From Clostridium chrysemydis (GTDB lineage: Bacteria; Bacillota; Clostridia; Clostridiales; Clostridiaceae): a stretch of DNA of 64,000 bases. Where the stretch lies: NCBI RefSeq assembly GCF_015234215.1, contig NZ_JADEKP010000001.1:1302001-1366000 (forward strand), given 5' to 3'. The notes under the pieces are model-generated. The model had not been told where the DNA came from. It ran no database searches and saw nothing but the letters and a program-made list of their open reading frames with translations. A program made the translations under genes and the position numbers. Every line of letters starts with the position of its first letter. The first letter of the stretch is position 1. Positions 1-8,130 of this stretch are shown in pieces.

Positions 1-374
1 TATACATTCCTCTATTGCTTTTTTATTTCTTCCTACTGTATCCACATAAAATCCTCTACACCCAAAATGTCTATTCCCATATTTATATTTTAAATTTGAA
101 AATCTTTCGAAAATCATTAAACTACTTTTACCTTTTAGAAATCCTACAAAGCTAGAAACACTCATTTTAGGTGGAATTTCTACTAACATGTGAATATGAT
201 CGATACAAGCATGTGCTTCGATAATTTCAACACATTTCCACTCACATAATTGCCTTAATATTTTCCCTATTTCCTCTTTCTTTTCTCCGTAGATTTCTTT
301 CCTTCTATATTTGGGGCAAATACTATGTGATATTTACAATTCCATTTTGTGTGTTATAAACTATTATTATCCAT
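1..374 (-). pseudogene. tnpA: IS200/IS605-family TnpA (Y1 transposase) pseudogene, cut by window edge
   Basis: Read on the minus strand from an ATG at 374, with a good GGAGG eight bases upstream (383-387), the translation begins MDNNSL and continues into the TnpA sequence (HTKWNCKYHIVFAP, then RRKEIYGEKKEEIGKILRQL, then HACIDHIHMLVEIPPK). The HIHM segment is the HuH metal-binding motif of single-strand Y1 transposases. There are two lesions. An in-frame TAA stands at codon 7, where a serine codon is usual, and one base appears to be missing near 314-317, where the expected APKYRR becomes APNIEG and the frame shifts. The 3' end runs off the window. Both lesions would abolish a full-length product, so I call a dead copy. 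No TnpB is visible. A weak 5-bp hairpin at 477-495 could be the element's end palindrome, but this is speculative. Confidence 0.85.
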
Positions 375-515
375 TACGGATACCTCCTTTTACTATTTAA
401 ATTTGACTGCGAACCTAATTTAATTTTAGCAAAAGGAGGTTTTTTTATATATTGCAACAGTAAACTTTTTCTGAACACACTCGCATAGCAAGTGTTTTTA
501 TAAATACAATAAAAA

Positions 516-563
516 ACTCTTTTTTAAACTGTACCCTTTGTCAAGGACAGTTTAAAAAAGAGT
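516..563. repeat. Perfect 17-bp inverted repeat at the IS3 end
   Basis: Bases 516-532 are the exact reverse complement of 547-563, with a 14-base loop (533-546) that is itself nearly palindromic. The inner arm overlaps the terminal repeat of the IS3 element. It may act as a transcription barrier at the IS edge or be a relic of two abutting IS ends. Confidence 0.8.
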
Positions 564-566
564 AGG

Positions 567-1283
567 CTAATTCGAAAGATTATTTCTGTATTGAACAGGA
601 GTTATCTTTTTTAAATTCCATTTTCCTCTGAAATTATTATAATAATCTATATAGTTATCTATTTCTTTTTCTAGTTCTTCAAATGTCTCACATGACTTTA
701 TATCAACTTCATCTTTTAAGTGTTCAAAAAACGATTCCTGTGAGGCGTTATCCCAGCAGTTTCCCCATCTAGACATAGATTGTCCTAAATTATGATTTTC
801 AACTTTACTTTGAAATATTGGACTAGTATAATCGACTCCTTGATCTGAATGAATAAATGAATCCTCTCTAAGAATACTACCATTATTCTCAATTAATTTA
901 TCAAGTGTATCAGTTATTATATCTATTTTTAGGATTTTTGAAATATTATAAGCTAAACTCTCATTAGTAGAAGCATCTAAAATAGTCGACAAATAAGCCT
1001 TCTGACTATCTTTGAAAAGTAGATAAGATATATCATTTAACACTACTTTACCTGGTGATTGTTGTTTAAAGTCCCTATTTAACAAATTTGGTAATACTGT
1101 ATGTTCCTTTGTAGCTTTCATTATTCTTCTTATACGCTTTAAATTATAAGCATTTAAAATATTTTCTTTACTCTCTAAATCTCTAACTTCGTTAGATTTA
1201 CGTTTTTCTATAGTATTGATTAAAAAGTATTTATAATATCCCGAGCGTGAAACACAAGAGATATCACAAATATAACTAAGCAT
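567..1283 (-). pseudogene. IS3-family transposase OrfB (rve integrase), internally deleted
   Basis: The 238-residue frame has the OrfB landmarks: SRSGYYKYF near the start, the first catalytic Asp in LNDISYL, the second in HSDQGVDY, and the catalytic Glu in SQESFFEHLKDE, followed by YYNNFRGKWNLKKITPVQYR. IS3 OrfB proteins are usually about 270-290 residues. Here the stretch after YNLKRIRRIM jumps straight to MKATKEHTVLPNLL. This omits the usual segment between the HTH_21 part and the rve core, and the preceding region (about residues 37-45) is also short. The D-D-E residues survive, but the DNA-binding part is damaged. The frame joining it to orfA does not read through cleanly, so I treat it as a broken gene. 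Confidence 0.75.
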
Positions 1284-1383
1284 ATTTTTAAGTTTATATT
1301 TAGTAATTATAGATTTTATAATTTCAAATTTTCCACTTGGTGATATTACTATTTCTTTTGCCTCATATCCATTTCTAACATTT

Positions 1384-1767
1384 CTAACTTTTTAAAAGTT
1401 CATTCTCTGCCTGTAAAAGCATTAATTTTGCTTGTAGCTTTTCATACTTTTCCCCTAAAGATACATCTTTTTCAGTCGGTCTTCCAGTCTTAAATTTTCT
1501 AGGGTCTTGTAATTGCTCAACATCATTTCTTCGAAATGCGGAGCGCCGTCTGCTACCAGATGATTGTATTCTTTTTAAACCTAACATCTTAATATCAAAA
1601 CCACACTCTGAAAATATTTCTCTTGGAAATTTACCTTTTTCATTTTCAGCAATAAATAGTATTTTAAATTCATCAGTATACGTAATTCCTTTTTTACTAA
1701 CCTTCTTAACATATTTATTTTTAGATAATATCTTTATGTCATTATTTGAAAATAATTTCTTACTCAT
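1384..1767 (-). CDS. IS3-family OrfA, helix-turn-helix protein
   Basis: This 127-residue protein has an N-terminal helix-turn-helix of the IS150/IS3 OrfA type (KGITYTDEFKILFIAENEKG, then PREIFSECGFDIKMLGLKRIQ), a basic middle, and a C-terminal leucine-heptad helix (EKYEKLQAKLMLLQAENELLKS) used for multimerisation with OrfB. It ends at a slippery T TTA AAA heptamer, the usual place for -1 frameshifting to make OrfAB. After a -1 shift I read only 13 more codons (KLEMLEMDMRQKK) before a TAG, and orfB lies in the third frame. OrfAB fusion therefore seems impossible without repair. OrfA itself is intact and could still bind the IS ends. Confidence 0.75.
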   Translation of the reverse strand: MSKKLFSNNDIKILSKNKYVKKVSKKGITYTDEFKILFIAENEKGKFPREIFSECGFDIKMLGLKRIQSSGSRRRSAFRRNDVEQLQDPRKFKTGRPTEKDVSLGEKYEKLQAKLMLLQAENELLKS

Positions 1768-1929
1768 TTGTATTCACTCCTAACCTTATATTTCTATTAT
1801 AAATAGAAAAACCCTATAGGGTAGACTCTTTTTTATTGTGTCTACTCTATAGGGTATAGTTTATTCTAAATATTAAGTGAGAGTTTTTTATTTATCATAT
1901 ATATTTAATATTTACATTATCAAAAGTAC

Positions 1930-3090
1930 TTATGCCTCATCTTTTTTTATATCTTCAACTTCATAATACTCATATCCTCCCCCACCTTGCCATTGTACTT
2001 GCTCTGTTATACCTTCTTCTTCACCATCAATTACTTTCTTCAATCTAGGTACTATTAAATTAAATGCTTGCACACCTCTTTCAATACCAATATAATGTCT
2101 TTTCATTTTATGTGCTACTGCTGCCGTCGTTCCAGAACCTAAATAACAATCTAATATTAGTTCATTTTCATTTGATGCAATTTCTAATATTCTTTTTATT
2201 AATGTCTCTGGCTTTGGGGTGTCAAATACTTTTCCTTCAGTAAATAATTTTAGTATATGCTTTTTAGCACATTTAGTTGTTCCAACTTCTTCTGCAAGCC
2301 AAAGAGTTTGAGGAGTTATTCCATCTTTTTTATCACATAAGAATTTTTTTATTCTTGGAACGCCATTTCCATCCCTTCCAAACCAGATATTATTATCCTT
2401 GATTTCGTGTTCCATTCTTTCTTTATTATATGCCCAGCATCTCCCTGGTGGTAATTTGTGTATTTTCCCATTTGGTGATACTATTTCGTAAAATTGACTT
2501 TCTACAGCATGCCCTGATTGAACATGCGCTGTTACAGATTGCCATGGTCCTCTTAAATCATTATCAGGATTTTTGTATCTTTTTAACACTTCCTCTGTAT
2601 TTGGTAATAAATTTCTAACATTCTTAAATTTTTGATATTCTTTTGCATATACTAGTATATACTCATGATTATTAGAGAACGTGCTCCTATTCTCTCGTGT
2701 TGTTCTATGTTGCCATATTATTGTCGTAACAAAATTTTTTCTCCCAAACACCTTATCTGCTGCAACTTTTAAGTAATGAACCTCACTGTCATCAATAGAA
2801 ATCCATATACTTGCATCGTCACGCATTAATTCCTTCAAACTTACTAATACATTTGTTATTTCACTAATCCAATGTTCATGTTCTTTATCATCTTCATAAT
2901 GATTATATACTTCTCCATTATTATAAGGAGGGTCTATATATATGCATTTAACACTACTTTTATATTTATCCTTTAATAAATCCAATGCTATCCTATTATC
3001 ACCATGTATTATAATATTATTGCTCTTCTTTTCTCCATAAGAATTTAATTTATCATATCTTAATCTATATTTTTCTATTATGTTTTTCAT
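1930..3090 (-). CDS. DNA adenine/cytosine methyltransferase, beta-type motif order (RM modification gene 2)
   Basis: This S-adenosylmethionine-dependent DNA amino-methyltransferase has the catalytic motif IV DPPYNN near residue 54 and the SAM-binding motif I at the C-terminus (LDCYLGSGTTAAVAHKMKRHYIGIE, about residues 315-340). That is the beta order (IV before I) of N6-adenine and N4-cytosine enzymes, and DPPY favours N6-adenine. The middle (about 150-280) is probably the target-recognition region. I start at the ATG at 3090 rather than the upstream ATG at 3114 because GGTGGAG (3097-3103) sits six bases ahead of it. The gene then overlaps the end of the first methyltransferase by 26 bases, implying translational coupling. 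About 386 residues. It is last in the restriction operon. Confidence 0.88.
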   Translation of the reverse strand: MKNIIEKYRLRYDKLNSYGEKKSNNIIIHGDNRIALDLLKDKYKSSVKCIYIDPPYNNGEVYNHYEDDKEHEHWISEITNVLVSLKELMRDDASIWISIDDSEVHYLKVAADKVFGRKNFVTTIIWQHRTTRENRSTFSNNHEYILVYAKEYQKFKNVRNLLPNTEEVLKRYKNPDNDLRGPWQSVTAHVQSGHAVESQFYEIVSPNGKIHKLPPGRCWAYNKERMEHEIKDNNIWFGRDGNGVPRIKKFLCDKKDGITPQTLWLAEEVGTTKCAKKHILKLFTEGKVFDTPKPETLIKRILEIASNENELILDCYLGSGTTAAVAHKMKRHYIGIERGVQAFNLIVPRLKKVIDGEEEGITEQVQWQGGGGYEYYEVEDIKKDEA

Positions 3091-4525
3091 TGTTTTCTCC
3101 ACCATTAATAGCATTTTTACATACTATTAATATTTCTGCATTATAATTAATCTCGAAATTTTTATCATTATGATTTAATTTACTATGTGAGAACTCTCCT
3201 ACTGAAACTATCTCAACACTTGTATAATATTTCTTGGCTATTTCTTCTATTTGAGATATAGTCAAAACTCTCGGCGTACTTTCCTTTGTTTCATCAAATG
3301 GTGAATATGAAAGTATAAGAGTTGCGTTTATTCTACTAACTTTTTGGAACATTACATCAAAAGCATTATATGATTCACTCTTAATAGAAAATGGTGATTG
3401 ATGACGTTGTTTCCTATATACCCCTCTACTTACTCTACTTATACCATGTGCTTTATTCATAGATACTTCAGGATTATCCCTTAAACAAATAGTTTCAAGA
3501 ACATGATAATATCTGCTATAGTGATATCTTGTATATGGGGGGTCTGCATACACTACTTTTACGGTATCATCTAAAGTTTCTAAAACATCAGCGTAATCAC
3601 CTTTAATTATTTTATGATTTTTATTAGACTTTTCTTGACTTAAATATATATTTAACCACTTCTCATAACACTCAAAAACATCTATGATTCTATCCTTTTG
3701 TAATCTTTTTAATATATTTTTCTTAGGTGACCCATCACTATTCCTAGCCTTTATTGGTTGCGCAAACTGTTTACCTACAGTATTTACCACATCACTTGCT
3801 GTACTTAATAATGCCGCTAAATATGTATCTCTATATTTAGGTTCCAAATTGAAAACTTGTTCTAAAATACAATCAATCTCAACTGCTTGCTTATATGAAA
3901 AATATAAGCCTCCAAAATATCTTGTAACCAACACCTGTGCTCTATCATTTAATTTAAGTTCGCAAATATTTTTTATACATTCTTCTATCGTATTACTTAA
4001 TTGGTATGATATATCTTCTCTATATCCTTTTTCATATGTGATTATTGAGCCATTATCTAATAAATCACAAATTGGTTCTAAATTTCCACATGCTCCTTCT
4101 TTAATACATTTTTCTTCATATTGCTCTAGTTTAATAAAACATTTTTTTAATAACTTGCTATGGTTTGAGTTTTTACACATTTCTACAAATTCAGAAACAG
4201 AATATTTACTTTCATTAGGATTTAATAATGCCGAACATAAAACCCTTGAATATTCCTGTATATCGACTGATATAACAGGTCTATATGCTGATAAATATTT
4301 TGCAACTGTTCCTGAACCAGAGAATAAATCACATACAACTCCGCTAGTATCATCAACCTCATCAATAACTTCACTTATTGTTTTAAGTAACCTTAATTTG
4401 CTACCTAAGTAATGAATAGGTCTAATTGTCGCATTATTAGCTGATTGAAATAAATTTAGCTGAATATCATTATCTGTTTTTATTTTTTTTTCAAAATTAT
4501 ATTCTTTATCTAATGTTTCATTCAT
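3065..4525 (-). CDS. DNA adenine methyltransferase, alpha (D12) class (RM modification gene 1)
   Basis: This 486-residue methyltransferase has its motifs in the alpha order: motif X-like RPIHYLGSKLRLLKTI (about 35-50), SAM-binding motif I DLFSGSGTVAKYL (about 66-78), and catalytic motif IV YADPPYTRYHYSRYYHVLETI (about 329-349). DPPY is typical of N6-adenine methylation. The long segment between motifs I and IV is probably the target-recognition domain. It differs in class from the downstream methyltransferase, so the two are not duplicates and likely modify different strands or bases of one asymmetric site. It starts 14 bases after the endonuclease stop and overlaps the next gene, consistent with a three-gene operon. 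Confidence 0.88.
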   Translation of the reverse strand: MNETLDKEYNFEKKIKTDNDIQLNLFQSANNATIRPIHYLGSKLRLLKTISEVIDEVDDTSGVVCDLFSGSGTVAKYLSAYRPVISVDIQEYSRVLCSALLNPNESKYSVSEFVEMCKNSNHSKLLKKCFIKLEQYEEKCIKEGACGNLEPICDLLDNGSIITYEKGYREDISYQLSNTIEECIKNICELKLNDRAQVLVTRYFGGLYFSYKQAVEIDCILEQVFNLEPKYRDTYLAALLSTASDVVNTVGKQFAQPIKARNSDGSPKKNILKRLQKDRIIDVFECYEKWLNIYLSQEKSNKNHKIIKGDYADVLETLDDTVKVVYADPPYTRYHYSRYYHVLETICLRDNPEVSMNKAHGISRVSRGVYRKQRHQSPFSIKSESYNAFDVMFQKVSRINATLILSYSPFDETKESTPRVLTISQIEEIAKKYYTSVEIVSVGEFSHSKLNHNDKNFEINYNAEILIVCKNAINGGENNEKHNRKI

Positions 4526-4539
4526 ATAAAACTCCTAAC

Positions 4540-5751
4540 TTATTTTTTTATCTTCCATAAAGGTAAACTTGGACATTTAGATTTAATATCATTTACATTA
4601 GTTATATACCTAACCATATTTTTCCCTTTCATATTCTCTATATAATTGTCAATCTCATTATAAAAAGGGGTTGACGGCATAGCCAATACATATAAATACG
4701 TTCTTACTGCAACCTTTATGAAAACAGCTATTGGTCTATGTAGTAATGGATATGATAATCCAAGCGCTGCATCTAATTCAAACCTATAGTTTTGACTAGC
4801 CACACTTACACTCGGTCTTGTTTCCATAGCCCCTAACTTACCATCTAAATTAACACTTCTTAATACTATTCTATGAACTCCATTTTGCCCAGCATGTGCT
4901 CCAAAAAATGTTTGAAATGTATTCTTATCAAAATTGGCTTGACTCCACCTACTTCCACTTTTAGGTATTTGCGCTACAAGCACTTCATTATTTTCTGAAA
5001 AATCCCATGCTTCAAAATCATCATCATCTATAGTATCTACTTCTGGTATGGCATTAATTACTGTTATTATCTCCTCTTTATTTTCTTTTATTATCTCATT
5101 ATTACTGTTCTCTTCAAATTCACCATATCCATCTAATTCTTCTTCATTCTCATTAGTATCATTAGTTGTTGCATTAGCTTTTTCTGATCTAATAAATCTA
5201 CTTTCATTTTCTTTAGCCTTTTCAATTACTTTTTCATCATATATATCAAATAAATATTGCTTATTATGTTCTAACCAAGAATTAAAATAATTTTCTATAT
5301 AATCTACTTGTTCTTCATCTAACTCTTCATAAGTAAATGCTTCAATATTTCTTCTTAATCCTTTTTCGGTTAAATTGTTGGAGCCTACAATTGAAACTCC
5401 TCCAGTTTCTTTCCTAAACCATGTAAACTTAGGATGAAAAGTAGTTCCTCCACGATTATGCATAAAAACTGATACTTCTAAAGATGATCCATATTTTAAA
5501 ATCATCTCATCTAATTTATTTAATGTTTTAGTATTTGTTATTTCATCAATCCCCACAATCAACTTAAATCTCCCTTTATTTTTGATAATTAAATCTTCAA
5601 AAATTGGGTCACCTAAAAACAGGTTAACTCCTCCATTTGTAACAAATGCGAAAACACCAACTCCATATCTCACACCATTACATGCTTCTAATAAAGCCTC
5701 ATGTAATGAATATGCTGATGAAAATGTTGGGTCTTGAATACAAAATCTCAT
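4540..5751 (-). CDS. BfiI/NgoFVII-like phospholipase-D-fold restriction endonuclease
   Basis: The N-terminal domain (about 1-185) is a PLD-type nuclease with a single HxK motif: His106 and Lys108 in TTFHPKFTWF, Asn126 in VGSNNLTEKGL and Glu137 in NIEAF. From memory, the spacing matches the active site of the type IIS enzyme BfiI (His105, Lys107, Asn125, Glu136). A very acidic, Asn/Glu-rich linker (about 190-250) follows. The C-terminal domain (about 255-403, with AQIPKSGSRWSQANF) resembles the B3-like DNA-binding domain of BfiI and NgoFVII. BfiI-type enzymes cut without divalent metal, using one active site shared by a dimer. The gene opens an operon with two methyltransferases. SD AAGGAG lies about 10 bases before the ATG, and a TATAAT-like -10 lies near 5794-5799. 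Confidence 0.8.
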   Translation of the reverse strand: MRFCIQDPTFSSAYSLHEALLEACNGVRYGVGVFAFVTNGGVNLFLGDPIFEDLIIKNKGRFKLIVGIDEITNTKTLNKLDEMILKYGSSLEVSVFMHNRGGTTFHPKFTWFRKETGGVSIVGSNNLTEKGLRRNIEAFTYEELDEEQVDYIENYFNSWLEHNKQYLFDIYDEKVIEKAKENESRFIRSEKANATTNDTNENEEELDGYGEFEENSNNEIIKENKEEIITVINAIPEVDTIDDDDFEAWDFSENNEVLVAQIPKSGSRWSQANFDKNTFQTFFGAHAGQNGVHRIVLRSVNLDGKLGAMETRPSVSVASQNYRFELDAALGLSYPLLHRPIAVFIKVAVRTYLYVLAMPSTPFYNEIDNYIENMKGKNMVRYITNVNDIKSKCPSLPLWKIKK

Positions 5752-6100
5752 AGTACATTAACTCCTTTATAATATAAATATTTGTATACCTATATTATAA
5801 TACAGTACTTATATTTATTGTACTATTAACCTTTTTATTCTACCCTAATATGAATATTTTATACATCAATATTTAATATATATTAAATTCACTACCAAAC
5901 TCTTATATTATTTTATATCTGATTCTAAAATCTCAATAAATGAAAAAATCCACGAAAAACTGTCGTGAATTTTAATGGTTGCGTTTAGGTTAACTAACTT
6001 TTCAACTATATTTTACAATCCAAATTTAGTAAAAACCGCATTTATTTATGATCCGGTTCACTCTTTATAATCCTAAATCAAATAGTACTAAAACAACCTA
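5752..6100. other. AT-rich spacer between the RM operon and the ABC-F gene
   Basis: No supported gene is visible. The right part carries the 3' trailer of the ABC-F gene with its likely terminator (5943-5969), and the left part holds the promoter region of the restriction operon. Confidence 0.6.
5943..5969 (-). terminator. Intrinsic terminator downstream of the ABC-F gene
   Basis: On the minus strand TTCACGA (5963-5969) pairs with TCGTGGA (5949-5955, one G-T pair) across a 7-base loop and is followed by six T. It is a modest terminator about 130 bases past the ABC-F stop. Confidence 0.55.
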
Positions 6101-7657
6101 TTATACTATTTTAGTTGTCCAGTCCTCACAGTTCCATACTTCTGTTACTATATCTTTATAGAATTCAGGTTCGTGGGAAACTAAAAGGATTGTTCCTTTA
6201 AATTCTTGCATTGCTCTTTTAAGTTCTTCCTTTGCATCTACGTCTAAGTGGTTTGTAGGCTCGTCGAAGATTAGGATGTTTGTTTCAGTATTTAAGATTT
6301 TACAAAGTCTTACCTTTGCAGCTTCTCCTCCTGAAAGTACTCTTATCTTTGATTCGATTTGCTTGTTTGTAAGGCCGCACTTAGCTAGGGCTGCTCTTAT
6401 TTCGTATTGAGTTTTTCCTGGGAACTCGTTCCAGATTTCTTCTATACAAGTGTTGTTGTTATCTTCTCTGTCTTCTTGTTCGAAGTATCCGATTTGTTGG
6501 TAGTCTCCTAAGTGAACTGTTCCTGAAATAGGTTTAACTTTTCCAAGTAAGCTTTTTAAAAGAGTTGATTTTCCAAGTCCGTTAGCTCCAACTAAGGCTA
6601 TCTTTTGACCTCTTTCCATCTTTATGTTAAGTGGCTTTGTAAGAGGTGAATCGTATCCTATTACTAGATCCTCTGTTTCAAAGATAACTTTTCCTGAAGT
6701 TCTTCCTTGCATAAATCTAAACTCTGGCTTTGGCTTTTCTTGAGATAATTCTATTCTATCCATCTTATCTAATTTCTTTTGTCTTGATTTTGCCATACCT
6801 GTAGTTGCAACGTTAGCTTTATTTCTAGCTACGAAATCTTCAAGTCTTGCTATTTCTTTTTGTTGCTTTTCGTAAGCTTGCTCTAATCTCTTTTTGTTTT
6901 CTTCGTATATTCTTCTAAACTCGTTATAATCTCCTACGTATCTAGTAAGTTTTCTATCTTCTACGTGATAGATTAAGTTTATTACTTCATTTAAAAACGG
7001 AATATCGTGTGATATTAAGATAAATGCATTTTCATAGTTTTGAAGATATCTTTTAAGCCAGTTTATGTGCTCTTCATCTAAGTAGTTAGTAGGCTCATCT
7101 AAAAGTAATATATCTGGGTTTTCTAAAAGTAGTTTTCCAAGAAGGATCTTAGTTCTTTGTCCTCCTGATAAATCATCTACATCTTTATCTAAACCTACAT
7201 CTAAAAGTCCAAGCCCCTTAGCAACTTCTTCAACCTTTGCATCTATTAAATAAAATCCATTATTATCTAGCATATCTTGAATAACTGCTGTTCTTTCAAG
7301 CATTTTATTTAATTCATCTTCTGAAACTTCACCCATTTTACCGTAAAGTTCATTCATCTCTAATTCTAAATCGAAAAGATACTTAAAAGCATCTCTTAAT
7401 GCATCTCTTATAGTTGTTCCTTTTGTAAGTACTGCGTGTTGGTCCATATATCCAACTCTTACGTTGTTTGACCAAATAACTTTACCTTCGTCTGGCATTA
7501 ACTTACCTGTTATTATATTCATAAACGTTGACTTACCTTCTCCGTTTGCTCCGATAAGTCCTACGTGCTCACCTTTTAATAATCTAAATGAAACATCTTC
7601 AAATATTGCTCTGTCACCAAACCCGTGACTTATATTTTTAACAGTAACTACGCTCAT
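6101..7657 (-). CDS. ABC-F family ATPase (YfmM-like), ribosome-associated type
   Basis: Two ABC ATPase domains on one chain with no membrane segments define the ABC-F family, whose members act on the ribosome (translation factors or antibiotic protection). Domain 1 has Walker A GANGEGKST (about 33-41), signature LSGGQ and Walker B ILLLDEPTNYLDEEH. The linker has charged helices with an AKSRQKKLDKM segment. Domain 2 has GANGLGKST, LSGGEAAKV and ILIFDEPTNHLDVDA. The opening HGFGDRAIFEDVSFRLLKGEHVGLIGANG closely recalls Bacillus YfmM. I start at the ATG at 7657 (MSVVTVKN), seven bases after GGAGG (7665-7669), giving 518 residues. An ATG six codons upstream has no ribosome site. It appears monocistronic. 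Confidence 0.9.
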   Translation of the reverse strand: MSVVTVKNISHGFGDRAIFEDVSFRLLKGEHVGLIGANGEGKSTFMNIITGKLMPDEGKVIWSNNVRVGYMDQHAVLTKGTTIRDALRDAFKYLFDLELEMNELYGKMGEVSEDELNKMLERTAVIQDMLDNNGFYLIDAKVEEVAKGLGLLDVGLDKDVDDLSGGQRTKILLGKLLLENPDILLLDEPTNYLDEEHINWLKRYLQNYENAFILISHDIPFLNEVINLIYHVEDRKLTRYVGDYNEFRRIYEENKKRLEQAYEKQQKEIARLEDFVARNKANVATTGMAKSRQKKLDKMDRIELSQEKPKPEFRFMQGRTSGKVIFETEDLVIGYDSPLTKPLNIKMERGQKIALVGANGLGKSTLLKSLLGKVKPISGTVHLGDYQQIGYFEQEDREDNNNTCIEEIWNEFPGKTQYEIRAALAKCGLTNKQIESKIRVLSGGEAAKVRLCKILNTETNILIFDEPTNHLDVDAKEELKRAMQEFKGTILLVSHEPEFYKDIVTEVWNCEDWTTKIV

Positions 7658-7784
7658 TCGCTTTCCTCCATACATTTAAATATACATTCATTAGTTTAAT
7701 TCAAACTATAAGATGTTGTAAAGTAAAACTTAAGAGACTTTTAAAATTTATGTAAATGGGGTAAAATATTATAAGTATGATAAG

Positions 7785-7801
7785 ATACCCTATAGTGGTA
7801 T
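7785..7801 (+). promoter_or_regulatory. Putative CsoR-family operator
   Basis: The pseudo-palindrome ATACC-CTATAGT-GGTAT has the shape of CsoR-family operators (short C and G runs flanked by AT) and lies directly ahead of the Shine-Dalgarno of the CsoR-like gene. This suggests autoregulation of the regulator-antiporter operon. Confidence 0.55.
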
Positions 7802-7815
7802 AAGGAGGTTAAAAA

Positions 7816-8112
7816 TTGGATAAAGAACAAGAATTCTTATTTAATGAAGAAAATGAAAAATTAAGAAAAGATATCTCAAATAGATTAAAGAGAATCGAAG
7901 GGCAAGTTAAAGGGATTCAAGGAATGGTAGATAAAAACACTTGCTGCGGTGATGTATTAGTTCAAGTTGCTGCTATAAGGTCTGCTATTAACAAAGTTGG
8001 AGCTTTACTTATTGAAAACTATGCACTTAACTGTTTAGACCTAGGTGAAACTGTAGAAGATCACGAAAAGATTAAAAAATTAGTTAAAACTATGAACAAC
8101 TTTGTTAAATAG
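7816..8112 (+). CDS. CsoR/FrmR-family (DUF156) repressor with atypical Cys-Tyr-Cys site
   Basis: This 98-residue all-helical repressor has the family signature RLKRIEGQVKGIQGMV followed by the sensing cysteine, IRSAINKVG and the second cysteine. The copper sensor CsoR uses Cys-x24-His-x3-Cys. Here the positions are Cys44, Tyr69 and Cys73, so the histidine ligand is missing while the two cysteines keep their 29-residue spacing, as in the persulfide sensor CstR. An extra Cys43 adjoins Cys44. It is therefore unlikely to be an ordinary Cu(I) sensor. The start is TTG at 7816, set by AAGGAGGT seven bases upstream. It is 18 bases from the Ca2+/cation antiporter gene, its probable target, and a CsoR-type palindrome lies at 7785-7801. 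Confidence 0.88.
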   Translation: MDKEQEFLFNEENEKLRKDISNRLKRIEGQVKGIQGMVDKNTCCGDVLVQVAAIRSAINKVGALLIENYALNCLDLGETVEDHEKIKKLVKTMNNFVK

Positions 8113-8130
8113 ACTTAAGGGGGACGATTT

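Larger units (their letters stand above)
530..1858 (-). mobile_element. Decayed IS3-family (IS150-like) insertion sequence, about 1.33 kb
   Basis: The ends are imperfect inverted repeats: 530-564 and the complement of 1824-1858 match at about 23 of 35 positions, sharing the TACCCT outer block and the AAAAAAGAGT inner block. Inside lie orfA (1384-1767) and orfB (567-1283) on the minus strand, the usual IS3 arrangement. I see no 3-bp target duplication (AAC before, GTT after). The reading frame between orfA and orfB is broken and orfB carries internal deletions, so the element is probably immobile. It sits directly downstream of the restriction-modification operon. Confidence 0.8.

Noticed and set aside
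431-470. Plus-strand AAAAGGAGGT suggesting a gene start
   Set aside because: The frames that follow stop within a few codons (TTG CAA CAG TAA).
3684-4412. Long plus-strand frame (242 codons) opposite the D12 methyltransferase
   Set aside because: It is the antisense shadow of a gene with clear methyltransferase motifs; it has no ribosome site and a low-complexity hydrophobic product.
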